A DNA stretch of 64,000 bases from Sipunculus nudus (taxonomy: Eukaryota > Annelida > Sipuncula > Golfingiida > Sipunculidae), in NCBI GenBank assembly GCA_026874595.1, contig CM049306.1, forward strand, positions 85,588,142 to 85,652,141. The letters run 5' to 3'. This document shows, in pieces, positions 11,601 through 22,739 of this stretch; position 1 is the first letter of the stretch; every line of letters starts with the position of its first letter. A program made the position numbers and the translations under genes. Under the pieces are notes generated by a model. That model made no database searches. It was not told the DNA's origin and saw nothing but the letters and a program-made list of their open reading frames with translations.

Positions 11601-13754
11601 TGGAGTAAAATTTTCCTTTACAGTTTCTCCGTGATACACCACATGGCGAGTAAAAATTTGCTTCAATACCCAACTAACCAGGTTTTCTCTTTGAGTAGGA
11701 AATGTAATTATTCATCGACTTCCTTCAATTTGGCCGCGTATGAGCTCTATTAAGCTGTTATTTGATAAGTCTTTCTCTTAGGCTAATTAATGAGAGACAT
11801 GGTGATCAATCATAGCTGACAAGGGCAGGATCCAGGACTTCAATTAAATTAGAGAGCATGCAGGTGACCAGTGCATTATTTAGTCACAAAGAGAGCGAAC
11901 ATGAGAAGTTCATTACTCCGGGTATCTTCTATCTACTACTAAATAAAACTCTCGTTGTCTGTGTGTCTGTTCTCTCGAACAAGCAGAATGTTGGCATCAG
12001 CATAACTCTCATGCGCTCTATTACATAATGCATACCGGTTTGTGCTTTCAAACAAAAGTAAATTCTGGGCAGTAAGATAGGCCCCAGGCGGCACATATTA
12101 TCGTTCTGCGCGTCGGCTTTTGTGACTTTCATTTAACCATGGCATGAACAGCGAAAATGTTCCTTCCTCTAAAACAGTGATCCAGCGGAGCACCCTTTAT
12201 CTAGTTAATATTGCAGACGTGAGATGATACCTCCCTGTGGTAAGGACAGAAGTAGTCAGGGGTTTGGTAACTGGCTTCGGATTCATGAATACTTTCTTTG
12301 CTCATTTGAACGGGTTTTTAGGTGGACCCTAAGACAAAAACTGTGTCATTCTCCACGTGTCACTGAACAGTTGAATGAACAACCTCAGGCCATCAGACGT
12401 TCATCATCATTAACTTCAAAAATATATTAAAACTCGCCCTTTTCGATAAACCTTAAAATCTATCACACAGTGACTTTACTTGTAAACTTTATTAATTTAG
12501 CTTTTGGACTTTTGATAATAATCCATCAGAATTTATAGTTTGATATGTAAAGATTACAAGCCAATGACTTATACAGCCATAATACATGTATATTATCGCA
12601 GGTATCACACTTTGTAGACATTTTCCGAGAAACCTACAACCAAAAAGGGAATATATTAAAAAAATTGAAAGGAATTTAATAGGACTACGTCAGGTGTCAT
12701 TGGTATATTATAATCAAGGCAAGGGCTGAAATCTGTTATGTTAAGACATTCTGCCCTGCATTCTTAAATGTTACTTATTAAAAAAAATCCTACTGGAAGA
12801 AAAAAGAGTTTGATGGGCGTGGAGCAATACTGACTCTATTAGAGTCTGCCACTGTAGAAGAAACAACACCAGGACATGACGGATTCGTCGATACATTTTA
12901 TAGGTATTTGGACAGTCCGTCGGCTTTTTCAAGGCGAGGGATTACTCAAAGGGGTTGTATTACAGTAACTAGCTTCTTCCTGCGTCCCCATGATGGCCCT
13001 TCACGTCTGGGAACACATTTATAGTCACAGTGTTTACGGGAGAACTGTCAGCCGTCTCTCAAGCGGCGGGTCTGGTTCCTGGTCCATTTACTGGTCCCGG
13101 AGATAGCGTTTATGTCACCGTCTTCTCTTCTCCTTCTTTTTGCTGAACTATTTGCTAAACGAGATCGAAGCTTCTTTCAAGGCCTTTTGGTGGCCCTAGG
13201 GTGTGGGCGGCGTTTTTATTAACGTGCAGAAAGCAGTAAGCAATATAGTTAGGGTATGGATGGGCGCTCCGGGGTGTATATCCGATAACTTTAGAAAACA
13301 CTTTCCAAATTACTTACTCAACAGAGGTTTTTCTTTCTTCAGAAGGAAAAACACATTTGACATTTACACTTAGATGTTTAATATATCTCTTAAATAAAAT
13401 GATAACTGTTTTATGTTAAATACCGCTGAATCATCATACGTTTTTGAGACACTTATAAACATATAAATGAGCGGTGACGCCGGTTAGAACGAATGCCAAG
13501 GGGGAAATATTTGAGCAGTTGAAAGAAACAATACAATCGACCAAACAGAATTTAGACCATTCAACATCACAGAAAGATATTGTACCAACTGCAGTGTGTA
13601 CTTTTTAACATAAATTATGCTTATGGTACAAAATAAGCAGGAAAAAAGTGACAGTAGGTAAGAGCAAACCAGCGTTATAAATATACTTCTATTTATGAAG
13701 CTCATGCAATGTCCACATGAATTATATAATTTTTGGTATTTTATATCATTCCAG
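8605..13754. other. upstream region of the caveolin exons, no exon recognised
   Basis: The N-terminal caveolin exon (expected to encode an acidic tail ending near an NRDP-like motif) was searched for by eye and not found. Short ORFs such as 10677-10868 and 11073-11270 have no recognisable domain. No tRNA-like or transposon structure was identified. Confidence 0.45.
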
Positions 13755-13832
13755 GTGGCGTTCTCTGACATTTTCGGTGAGCCAGATACCGGGAACTTCA
13801 GCTTTGGTAAAGTGTGGATCCTCGGCTTCAAG
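13755..13832 (+). CDS. caveolin, exon with signature motif (partial gene)
   Basis: Caveolins are oligomeric membrane-embedded proteins that shape caveolae at the plasma membrane (family knowledge). This 78-bp exon is bounded by ATTCCAG and GTGGGT and encodes 26 codons in phase 0: VAFSDIFGEPDTGNF… then SFGKVWILGFK. FSDIFGEP matches the caveolin signature FEDVIAEP, and GKVWILGFK matches the start of the scaffolding segment (DGIWKASF in vertebrate caveolin-1). It joins in phase with 17512, giving VWILGFKVFTNTRMWVYR across the junction. The exon(s) for the N-terminal tail are missing from what I can see, so this is the start of the recognisable part only. A minus-strand ORF across the same bases is a shadow. 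Confidence 0.9.
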
Positions 13833-15298
13833 GTGGGTGTACCTGTTGGAAAAGGGTCATATGAGCTTGCTCTTTCGAAAGGTCCTTGAATCAGGGTGCT
13901 GCACTGTAGACACTAAAAGATCTTTACTCTCTCGTCTGAGAAGTGGATGCACTGTAGAAACAGACAGGTTCTTACTCCGTCGCATGGTTTGAAGATTGTG
14001 TCCACTAAATGTTTAACATACAGCCTCTCTTGCATCTCAAAAGTATAGTTTATTTTGCTTCTTTTGGTTCAAAATTTTAATTTTCTGTTCAGTATGTGCT
14101 TCTTTTTTGCTTCAACATCTGTCAAACTAGACCTGTGAAAACAAAGAGGAACCTGCTAACTCTTTATACCGTCAGGATCATACATAACTATTTCGTTCAC
14201 CGGACCAACGTCCCCCTTCTTATTTTACGTATTCTTTTTATGTTTCAGCTGTTCAATTTGGTACCTTCAGGTCGCCATGAGAAATGCTGCTATAGGCATT
14301 CCTGACTCGGAGTCCGCCTATTTTTTCTTGTCCTGCATTTTAAACCTTTGATCTGCTTCCGGAAGCGTTCTTATTGGTTTAAATCCCTCTCAACTATAAA
14401 TGTCAGTAATGTTTTTGAACTTCTGTGTAAGGAATTTTATTCTTTCTTGAGCATATATTTTAACATTAAACTCCGTTCCAACCGTTGTCTGTAAAATTAG
14501 CCCTGGTTCCCATCATACATTGTGTAGTGGACCTTTTTCTAAAAAAAAAGAACCTTCATACTCATTTATCAAGTGTTTAACCAATACGTTCATACATAAT
14601 ATTTAAATGGTCTCTGATATCACATGTTAGAAAAACATACGAATTCAGGACCGCATCTTAATATAGCACCAAAAAGTTTTCCGTTAGTAAATATAGCTCC
14701 CACTAATAGGAGGTACAATGACCTCATTAAACCAACTTATATCATGAAGTTTTTCAATTTTTTGTGAATTATATTGTTTTTTATGATCTGTTTTTTGCCT
14801 ACCACTTACATAGTGCTTGATCTAAGCTATGGGGTGCCAGTAATAATTGTAACCTTTTCACCGAGTTGTGTATCTCTTCACCTTTCCTTTGAGGCCATTT
14901 AGTTACCGAGACCTGTACTTCATGGAAGTGATATTTGCCTAGAGCGGGAAGGTTCCTCACGGAACTGACTACATAAAAATCAATAACTGTGATAAGCGAA
15001 CTCGTAACCTTGGTAACAATATACTATTCCCAGTTCCCACAGTATTTACTAAGGCGTAATTAATTAATAAGGCTTCCATTAAAAATGCAAGGAATCTGGA
15101 GAGTTATCCCCTGATTGCATGTTGAACATTAATTCTGACCTGGAGTGCTTGCTCAACGATGCTTGATCATCAATTACACTAGTACTTCGAGGGCTGTGGT
15201 GGTCCACTGTGTTTGCTGCAACCAGTATGGCTCAGGACAGATGGGGAATAGCCAGTAGTGAAGCGATAGATGGAAGTCGTGAGGTTGAGAGCGTTGTT

Positions 15299-16234
15299 GT
15301 GTAATCTTTAGAATGCATGTTGAAGTGTAATCTTTAGAATGCATGTTGAAGTGTAATCTTTAGAATGCATGTTGAAGTGTAATCTTTAGAATGCATGTTG
15401 AAATGTAATCTTTAGAGTGCATGTTGAAATGTAATCTTTAGAATACATGTTGAAGTGTAATCTTTAGAATACATGTTGAAATGTAACCTTTAGAATGCAT
15501 GTTGAAATGTAACCTTTAGAATGCATGTTGAAATGTAATCTTTAGAATGCATGCTGAAGTGTAATCTTTAGAATGCATGTTGAAGTGTAATCTTTAGAAT
15601 GCATGTTGAAGTGTAATCTTTAGAATGCATGTTGAAGTGTAATCTTTAGAATGCATGTTGAAGTGTAATCATTAGAATACATGTTGAAATGTAATCTTTA
15701 GTATGCAAGTTGAAGTGTAATCTTTAGAATGCATGTTGAAGTGTAATCTTTAGAATGCATGTTGAAGTGTAATCTTTAGAATGCATGTTGAAGTGTAATC
15801 TTTAGAATGCATGTTGAAGTGTAATCTTTAGAATGCATGTTGAAGTGTAATCTTTAGAATGCATGTTGAAGTGTAATCTTTAGAATGCATGTTGAAGTGT
15901 AATCATTAGAATACATGTTGAAACGTAATCTTTTGTATGCAAGTTGAAGTGTAATCTTTAGAATGCATGTTGAAGTGTAATCTTTAGAATGCATGTTGAA
16001 GTGTAATCTTTAGAATGCATGTTGAAGTGTAATCTTTAGAATGCATGTTGAAATGTAATCTTTAGAATGCATGTTGAAATGTAATCTTTAGAATGCATGT
16101 TGAAATGTAATCTTTAGAATGCATGTTGAAGTGTAATCTTTAGAATGCATGTTGAAGTGTAATCTTTAGAATGCATGTTGAAGTGTAATCTTTAGAATGC
16201 ATGTTGAAGTGTAATCTTTAGAATGCATGTTGAA
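15299..16234 (+). repeat. 26-bp minisatellite, 36 copies
   Basis: The unit is GTGTAATCTTTAGAATGCAT plus GTTGAA. 936 bases divide exactly into 36 units. Most copies are identical or differ at G/A in GTGTAAT. A variant pair (AATCATTAGAATACATG followed by a unit with GTATGCAAG) occurs at 15663 and again at 15897, 234 bases or 9 units apart, which indicates a higher-order duplication. Confidence 0.97.
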
Positions 16235-16625
16235 GTGTGATGTTAAAGTGCATCATGACGTGTGATAGTAGGCCCTACTTATGTTCAAACTGCGTGTTGA
16301 AGTAAAGTGTGATGTTCAAACTGGTTGTTGACGTGTGATGTAACTGATGTTGATATTGCATGCTGATTTGTGTGATTGCCATAGTGCGTTTTTATATGTA
16401 ATGTTCAGAATGTAAGTTAAAACACACATGCATAAAGGAGGGTGATTATTATAGAATGTATATTCATGCGTGATGTTCAGAGTGCATGCTGAATTGTTAG
16501 GTTCACAGTACAAGTTTATCTGTTATGATCAGAGTGCGTGCACTTGCCCACTTGGATATTGACGTACATGTACAAGGTTAAGAATGCATGCTGAGGAGTG
16601 GTGTTCCAAGTGCATGTTAAGAATG
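16235..16625 (+). repeat. decayed edge of the minisatellite
   Basis: Fragments such as GTGTGATGTT, GTGCATGTTGAA-like and AATGCATGCTGA continue at irregular spacing for about 390 bases after the last good unit, as expected of an older array edge. Confidence 0.6.
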
Positions 16626-17511
16626 ATGTAATTCACATGTATATGAAAAGATTAATATTTTTAAGACAAAACGTCTTCTGACGAACAAAATAAAACTGTT
16701 TACGTCATTTGACCCATTCATGTTTCGTTAAAGGACCCAGAAGGCCAAAAAGATGATTCAAGATTCGAACTAAAGGTTGTGTCCTTCCAATTTGTCTAAT
16801 ATTAAACAAAAATATGGAAATCAGTCTTCCCAGACTCAGTAGGTATCACGTTGTCTGCCCTATCCAATCTTCATAAATCCAGTTTTTATGTGGTGACTAA
16901 GCGGTCAACGAAACCTTTTGTATGTACCTGTATTTGTTTTAGGGAGAAGGCAAAAATCATTCCTGGAACAAAATGTTGGTAATGGTCCCAGCCACGTTAT
17001 GAAACCATTTCCCCCAGACAGATTAGACAGTCTCAGCTCAGTTTAAAAAATAATCGGGCTGGTATTCATGCTAAGGTTCTGTGATTATTATTCCTAAAAC
17101 TCGCAAATAGACTTACTCGGAACATGGCATATGTATTCCTAATAGTACCAGATAGTATTACTGGGAGCATTCCTAGAAGTCCCAAGTGGTATTATTTGGA
17201 ATTAGTCAAATTTACCCTTCAAGGAATCAAACAGAAAATGGTATTCCCAGAAAGGTTATATTTTCCATTGCTTTCCAGACATGTTGATAGAATTACTCGG
17301 AACTTGCTATATGTTTTCCTTGACGTGCCAGATAGTTTTACTGTAAACATGTCCCAGGTATCTCATGAGGAAATGGTAGTATTAATAACTTTCCAGAGGT
17401 ACCATTCATGGAAGCCTGGCACAGATGACATTCTTGGAAAGGTTAACTTTTCCGTGCTAACTTGGCTCAGTGTTGAAATATTGACAGAAATAGTTTTTTT
17501 TGTCTTTGCAG

Positions 17512-17775
17512 GTGTTCACCAACACACGCATGTGGGTGTACAGGATCCTCTCTCTGCTCTTCGCGTTGCCTCTGTCCTTCTGTTTCGGGGTCCATTTTGC
17601 ATGTCTGTCCTTCTGCAACATTTGGGTGTGGATTCCGTGCCTGAAGACCTACACTATCGAGCTTTACTGCGTGCGTAAGGTATGGGAGCTTAGTCTCAAT
17701 ACCTGCGTGGCACCTTGTTTCCAGGCAATGGGGCGCTGCTTCTCTGGCATTAGAGTGGCGCTTTTGCGGGATTAG
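17512..17775 (+). CDS. caveolin, last exon (hairpin and C-terminus)
   Basis: The acceptor TTTGCAG is followed by GTGTTCACC, and the exon ends at TAG, 87 codons later. It encodes the end of the scaffolding domain (VFTNTRMWVYR), a hydrophobic intramembrane hairpin (ILSLLFALPLSFCFGVHFAC…) and the C-terminal part IWVWIPC…IELYCVRKVWEL…PCFQAMGRCFSGIRVALLRD. Alignment with the caveolin-1 pattern is clear: IWAVVPC, IEIQC, VCDPLFEAVGKIFSNVRI. Cysteines equivalent to the palmitoylated Cys133 and Cys143 are present. The third is shifted by one position (TCVAP instead of TVCDP), and extra cysteines occur in the hairpin and tail. With 13755-13832 this gives 113 residues, so about 40-65 N-terminal residues are unaccounted for compared with typical caveolins (150-178 aa). 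A 184-aa ORF at 17124-17678 overlaps in another frame and is not real. Confidence 0.93.
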   Translation: MFTNTRMWVYRILSLLFALPLSFCFGVHFACLSFCNIWVWIPCLKTYTIELYCVRKVWELSLNTCVAPCFQAMGRCFSGIRVALLRD

Positions 17776-18230
17776 TTCATCCCATGTGAATCTCGCGAAG
17801 GAATGTGGCAGACAGCATGCCTTCTACCAACATGGCGTCCCTGTCGGCTTAGTTATACGCACCGTTACATTCGGCCCTCAGGAGGGTAAAAAGTAGCACG
17901 TAGTTTGGTAAAAAGCGATGGTAGTTCTCAGTTTCAAGGTCGAGCATAAGTCACCGAGGCTTTTATACCGTAGCGGAAATAGTTGGAAACGATGAGGGTT
18001 GAGTTATATTATTCTTTTCTCTTTTTTTTTCATTTTATTAGCCTTGAAGCTGTGTGAAACTTTGCCACACTATGATTAACGCTACCGGTGGATGCTTTTT
18101 GCCAATTGACTTTGTATTTATCAATTTCAGTCTACAAAATGTGTACTTTTAGGGGTTATTTACATCTCTAAAAAGGCCTGTAGCTACTTTTACATTTATT
18201 TTTCATTCTATATTTGCGATATGAGGCTAA

Positions 18231-18236
18231 AATAAA
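18231..18236 (+). terminator. candidate polyadenylation signal for caveolin
   Basis: AATAAA, 456 bases after the caveolin stop codon. It is the first canonical hexamer I noticed on this strand; usage is unproven. Confidence 0.3.
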
Positions 18237-18299
18237 ATTCTAATTTGTCTATGTATTTTATAAAGGAAACATCCAAAGAGCACAATACTACAGGTGTCA

Positions 18300-18302
<3 letters not shown>

Positions 18303-18361
<59 letters not shown>
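18303..18361. repeat. (AT)n microsatellite
   Basis: About 29 AT units. Confidence 0.95.
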
Positions 18362-18366
<5 letters not shown>

Positions 18367-20368
18367 CATATTTGTGAGCTTTCTGTTATTTTTGTCAAAA
18401 ACTATTTGGAAGACATTTCAATATCTGAGTGGTCCGTTTATATATATTATTGTTGATGAACCATAGTTAACCATCAGGTGCGCTAGATAACGTGGGAGAC
18501 TTTCGTCAGATTTTTGTGAAACTTTTTCGAAATGAAAATCGTTTATACGTATTGTAATGGTATAAAAGGTGTTTTAATCTGCTCTTTTTACGCATGTGTT
18601 TATGCATACATTTATATATTCATACAGCTTTTACAAAAAAATATACTGAAATATATACAGTCGTTTATATATGCGAACTATATTTCAGAAAGACACTGCC
18701 CAAAGCATGGTCACAATGGTAAATTGTATGTATACTGTTTTCATACTCATTGTTGTTATTTAAATATTGTCGTTGTTTAAAAAATATATGTTAAAAATGC
18801 ATTACTGTTATTGCCAACATTCATACCTTTTTGCAGTATGTAACATTTTACCAGCCAAAAAAACCCTGACATGGTCAGTATAAATGAGTATTTTACAGAT
18901 TATTATGCATAAGACATCATTAGTTTCCAAGGGTGTTGTGTTTCACAAATGTTCTATTTTTACATGTACAGACATGACGACACGTCGTAAAAGAGTGTTT
19001 TGTCAAAAAAAAAATCAAATTTTAAGCAATTTATTCTTAACATGCCACTTGGAAATTTTTTACATCTAGCCGTCTTCCATTCTAGAGACAAATCGACCAG
19101 CTACACTGTTATTTCAGTCGTAGAAAGAAAAACACTACATAGATTGTATAACTTTAACTTAGGTATCGTTTGTACACGCGTGTTTGTTCGCTGATGTTGA
19201 TCCAAATCCAAACTTGCACTCTGACGAAGCTGTACAGACACACATGGTTGTTATCTGTAGCATTGTTTGTTTTCATACTCTGTTTACCATTTTAACCATG
19301 GAGTTCGAAAATGTACAAGTTTCTGATCTTAAGGCAGCATATTCAACTGGCAGAACAACAATTACCGTTACATCTCGTTTGGAGAATTAATCTTAAATCA
19401 TGTTCAGCTCAATAGCTTTAGTGAAGTTACAAGGTATTTAGACTCAAACTGCAATTAAATCTTATGAACCGGGGTTAAGCATGAATGCAGTTTTCCATGC
19501 CCAGTAAAAATACTGTTGACACGATGATTTAGAAATATAGTTGTAATATCGGATAGGAGATAAAGGGCTTAACATAATGCCAAATGATGGTACAATGCCA
19601 AATGATGGATCTTTATGGGATGTGCCTAGACGATCATCACCAAGGCCGGCTTATTTCCGGTCTTATTTCCAGGATAGCGTACGCATGCGTGTAGGGCTTA
19701 CGTCTAGATGTTAGCATTGGTTAGCCTTTATATCTAATGTGAACCTTTCATACTATTTTCCACTCTAACATTTTAATGAGGGACTCGCGATCCCCACACA
19801 CGAGTGTGTTCTAGAACAGAGGTGCTGACGTCACAGATTTTTATTACAATATAACTTTTTCTAAATTACATAAGAGATTAGTCGTGTTATACTCAGTGGT
19901 TTTCCGGTGTTATTTATATATATACTGGAAATAATTGCCTACGCTATATATATATGTGTGTGTGTATATTTGTATGTGTAAATATACTGAGAATAAATGT
20001 CTAGACTTTATCACCCTTGTGGTTATCAATAGTGTTTGGAGATGCAAGGGTTTCTGGGTCTCTAACTTAATAAGTATAAAAAATTACCGCACCTGTGGGT
20101 GTTTGTATATCCTGATGCAAACGGCTTACAATGCCAACATATCAATCAATCACATTATGTAGATAACATATAAACTGTTGCTTAATTTTCTGCTAACCCT
20201 GTAGCCTTCGTCAGAGTGAATGAGACAATGTTGAAATTAGTAAACAAACTGCGGTTTGCAGGAGGTAGGGATTAAGTGCTGAGGGCCTGGTATTGAGACA
20301 GAAAGCCAAGTCCTTGTTTAATCCTTTTATGTGTGTTCGTAGGGTATAAATGTGCCTTTGCTTGGATG

Positions 20369-20955
20369 TTAATCTGTCTTTGCTGGAGAGAAAATGCCTT
20401 TAAGGATGGTGCATGTTAAATCTTGGAGAAAATGGTGTGATTGGTTAAAATATGCGGCCACAGGGAAGCCAGGGGTGTTGTCGCGGATGTGTTTTTGTGG
20501 TTGTTCATTCTGAGCCTGAATTTTGGTATACCAGTTCCTCATTCCCCTTCCCATTAGGGCATTTTATACAAGCAATAAAAAATGACGTTTGCCGAGGATG
20601 GTGCATGTTAAATCTTGGAGAAAATGGTGTGGTTGGTTAAAATATGCGGCCACAGGGAAGCCAGGGGTGTTGTCGCGGATGTGTTTTTGTGGTTGTTCAT
20701 TCTGAGCCTGAATTTTGGTATACCAGTTCCTCATTCCCCTTCCCATTAGGGCATTTTATACAAGCAATAAAAAATGACGTTTGCCGAATTGCAAGAAAAA
20801 GGGCCTGGAGTTGAAATGTGGGTTGGGTGTTTAAAATATCGCAAATTTGACAGCGGCGGTCACCGTATTTGACATTCCCTGACCGGCCGTTATGGTTGTG
20901 TAATTTCGAATGCACAAGCATTCGTTTCAGGTTAGGAATTATCTGTAGGCGGCAG
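20369..20955 (-). pseudogene. Penelope-like / GIY-YIG retroelement remnant
   Basis: On the minus strand one frame gives PNLKRMLVHSKL…CQICDIL, resembling the 'NLK.LLV.SKL … C..C' stretch between reverse transcriptase and GIY-YIG nuclease in Penelope-like elements. After frame changes come ANVIFYCLYK, FRLRMNNHKNT and PVAAYFNQPHHFLQDLTCTIL, matching the nuclease C-terminal pattern (…RMNNHK…PV..HFN..GHS..DL..TVL). Stops and at least two frame shifts break the reading frame, and the last part lies in the 192-bp tandem duplication. Only this C-terminal piece is present; no reverse transcriptase core was seen. Family assignment is by remembered consensus and could also fit a related GIY-YIG-bearing element. 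Confidence 0.6.
20403..20786. repeat. 192-bp tandem duplication (2 copies)
   Basis: Copies 20403-20594 and 20595-20786 are almost identical; the one difference I noted is GTGTGATTGG versus GTGTGGTTGG. 192 is a multiple of three, so the same minus-strand reading frame appears twice. Confidence 0.95.
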
Positions 20956-20962
20956 GGGAAGA

Positions 20963-20980
20963 GGGGGGGGGGGGGGGGGG
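20963..20980. repeat. poly-G tract (18 G)
   Basis: Uninterrupted G run on the plus strand. Confidence 0.9.
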
Positions 20981-22739
20981 AAGCGGCTAGAGAAAAGAGT
21001 ATGTGTAGCGGGGTTGGAATTAAAGTTATTTCATCATTTCTGTATGTTTTTATTGATAGGGACGATGGCCGGGGGAAATTCATTGATCATAGGGATGCTG
21101 AATTTATGTCTTTTTCTTTGTAGTTGAGGAGGTACATTTAATTTACAAACTTATTTATTAATCCCTGCATACTGAACGAAGCAGTAAAGATTAAGAAACA
21201 AGCTGCTTGAATCAAAACAGATACTGAAATGGGCTGAACACTCACCCGTGAATGGCAGGCCAATGTTTCACATAATTACAATGATTTTAAATCGATGTTT
21301 ACAGGCGGAAAACGTTTTTCCTCGTGGCATATACTGAAAAACACGTTAATCTTGTTGAAACCCCAAGTGACGTATCCAATTCAGCGGGATTCCTCGTCCG
21401 ACCCCATCCGTTAATTTTTTTTATCGGATGAATCGCTATATGATCCAACAAAAAATGTTGTCGGATGCAGGGTCGGATAAGTACCGCAACCGCATAAAAG
21501 GAATCGGTCCTTCATAATGTCATATGTTCCACTCTGTCCGCAACCACAACCGTACTGCGGCCACAACCGCGTGAAAGGAATCGTAGCTTTATACACTTTA
21601 TCCGGCGAGCCCCCTATAGTTTTGCGTACGTACTACGCAGGAATAGTAAGTGGTCGAAATGAACTTTGTCATGGTTTCTTTAGGGAAAAAATGGTATATT
21701 TTCCCCGTGTGGCAAGGACAGAAAGAACAATTTCGTAAATTCGTTATTAAGCGTTATTTCGTTTTGTATTTTTCATTTTTTTTAGGTCGAAAAGCTGGGG
21801 GTTTGGGTTCACCCCCTGCGCCCCCTAAATCTGCCCCTGGCTGGGAGGACTTGGAAGTATGACACGAGAAAACCAGTAAACTTGTGTTTAAAATCACTGT
21901 GTATGTGTGTGCGAAAGATGATATGTGTGTGGTTGTGTGCCCGCGATTATCTGCACAAAGTGTTTAAATAGTAAATATATCCTATTCATACTTGATCTAA
22001 ATATTAATATAACCACATATGGTCATTTTATCATCATATACCATAAAATAACAGCTGTATTTATTAACAGTCGCCCAATCATAAAATAACTAAAATCAAA
22101 GTTAACTAGAGCGCAATTGAGGGTTTGAACTTTATATCAGCCATATCACAGAGCTTGAACAAACAGGGACCGGCAATGTACGACCTTGGAAATAAGGTCA
22201 GGGTAAACAATAAATATCAAGGGCAAATCTGCCACCTGTCACTAATATTTTGTCCAAAGGTCAATTAAAATTAAATCCTTCAATTTTTGAGATCCAGTGC
22301 AAACACGGGCAGAGGTGAGCGATGATGGAGAATCGTTTATGGAATGTAGAGCCCAAGGGATTTTTTTAAGTCAAGGTAAAAACTTAATATCAGACGCAAA
22401 CCTATCACCTATATCTGTGACTGAGCCCAAAGATCAGTTTTCACATATAAACCATTTTAGAGAACACGGCCAGAAGAAAGAAAGTAAATGGTAATCGATG
22501 ATGTGCAGGGGGAAAGTCCATCCACAAAAACGTTAACCCAAATATTGATATAGAAAAAAACTCTTCAACCCCAATAAGCCTCCCTGCCACCATCGGATGC
22601 TTAATATTATTTTTAATTATTATTAAAGATATCAAAAGGTAGAGTTGCTATGCCCTGTTTAACTACATCTGAATATAAGCTACGTTTACTTAAGCGCGGC
22701 ATTCACGTGGGGAACCCATTAAACTAGACGACTGAGCAA
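20981..22739. other. anonymous intergenic DNA
   Basis: No exon, RNA gene or complete transposon recognised. The GTCGGAT-rich and CAACCGC-rich stretch near 21370-21600 has loose internal repetition only. Confidence 0.45.

Larger units (their letters stand above)
13833..17511 (+). other. caveolin intron (about 3.7 kb)
   Basis: Starts GTGGGT and ends TTTGCAG. The right third carries loose repeats of a TTCC.AGAA-like phrase near 17100-17460, and the centre holds the 26-bp minisatellite. No other exon was seen. Confidence 0.8.
17776..20368. other. caveolin 3' flank, no gene seen
   Basis: Presumed 3' UTR and intergenic DNA. It contains (AT)n at 18303-18361. Short ORFs here have no domain. Confidence 0.5.

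Noticed and set aside
13484-13831. 115-residue minus-strand ORF
   Set aside because: It is antisense to the caveolin exon and adjacent intron, with no recognisable motif.
15299-16234. CRISPR-like regular repeats
   Set aside because: Units are head-to-tail with no unique spacers, the setting is a eukaryotic intron, and the period is a plain 26-bp minisatellite.
17124-17678. 184-residue plus-strand ORF
   Set aside because: It overlaps the caveolin last exon in another frame, its first half is repeat-like intron, and it has no known domain.
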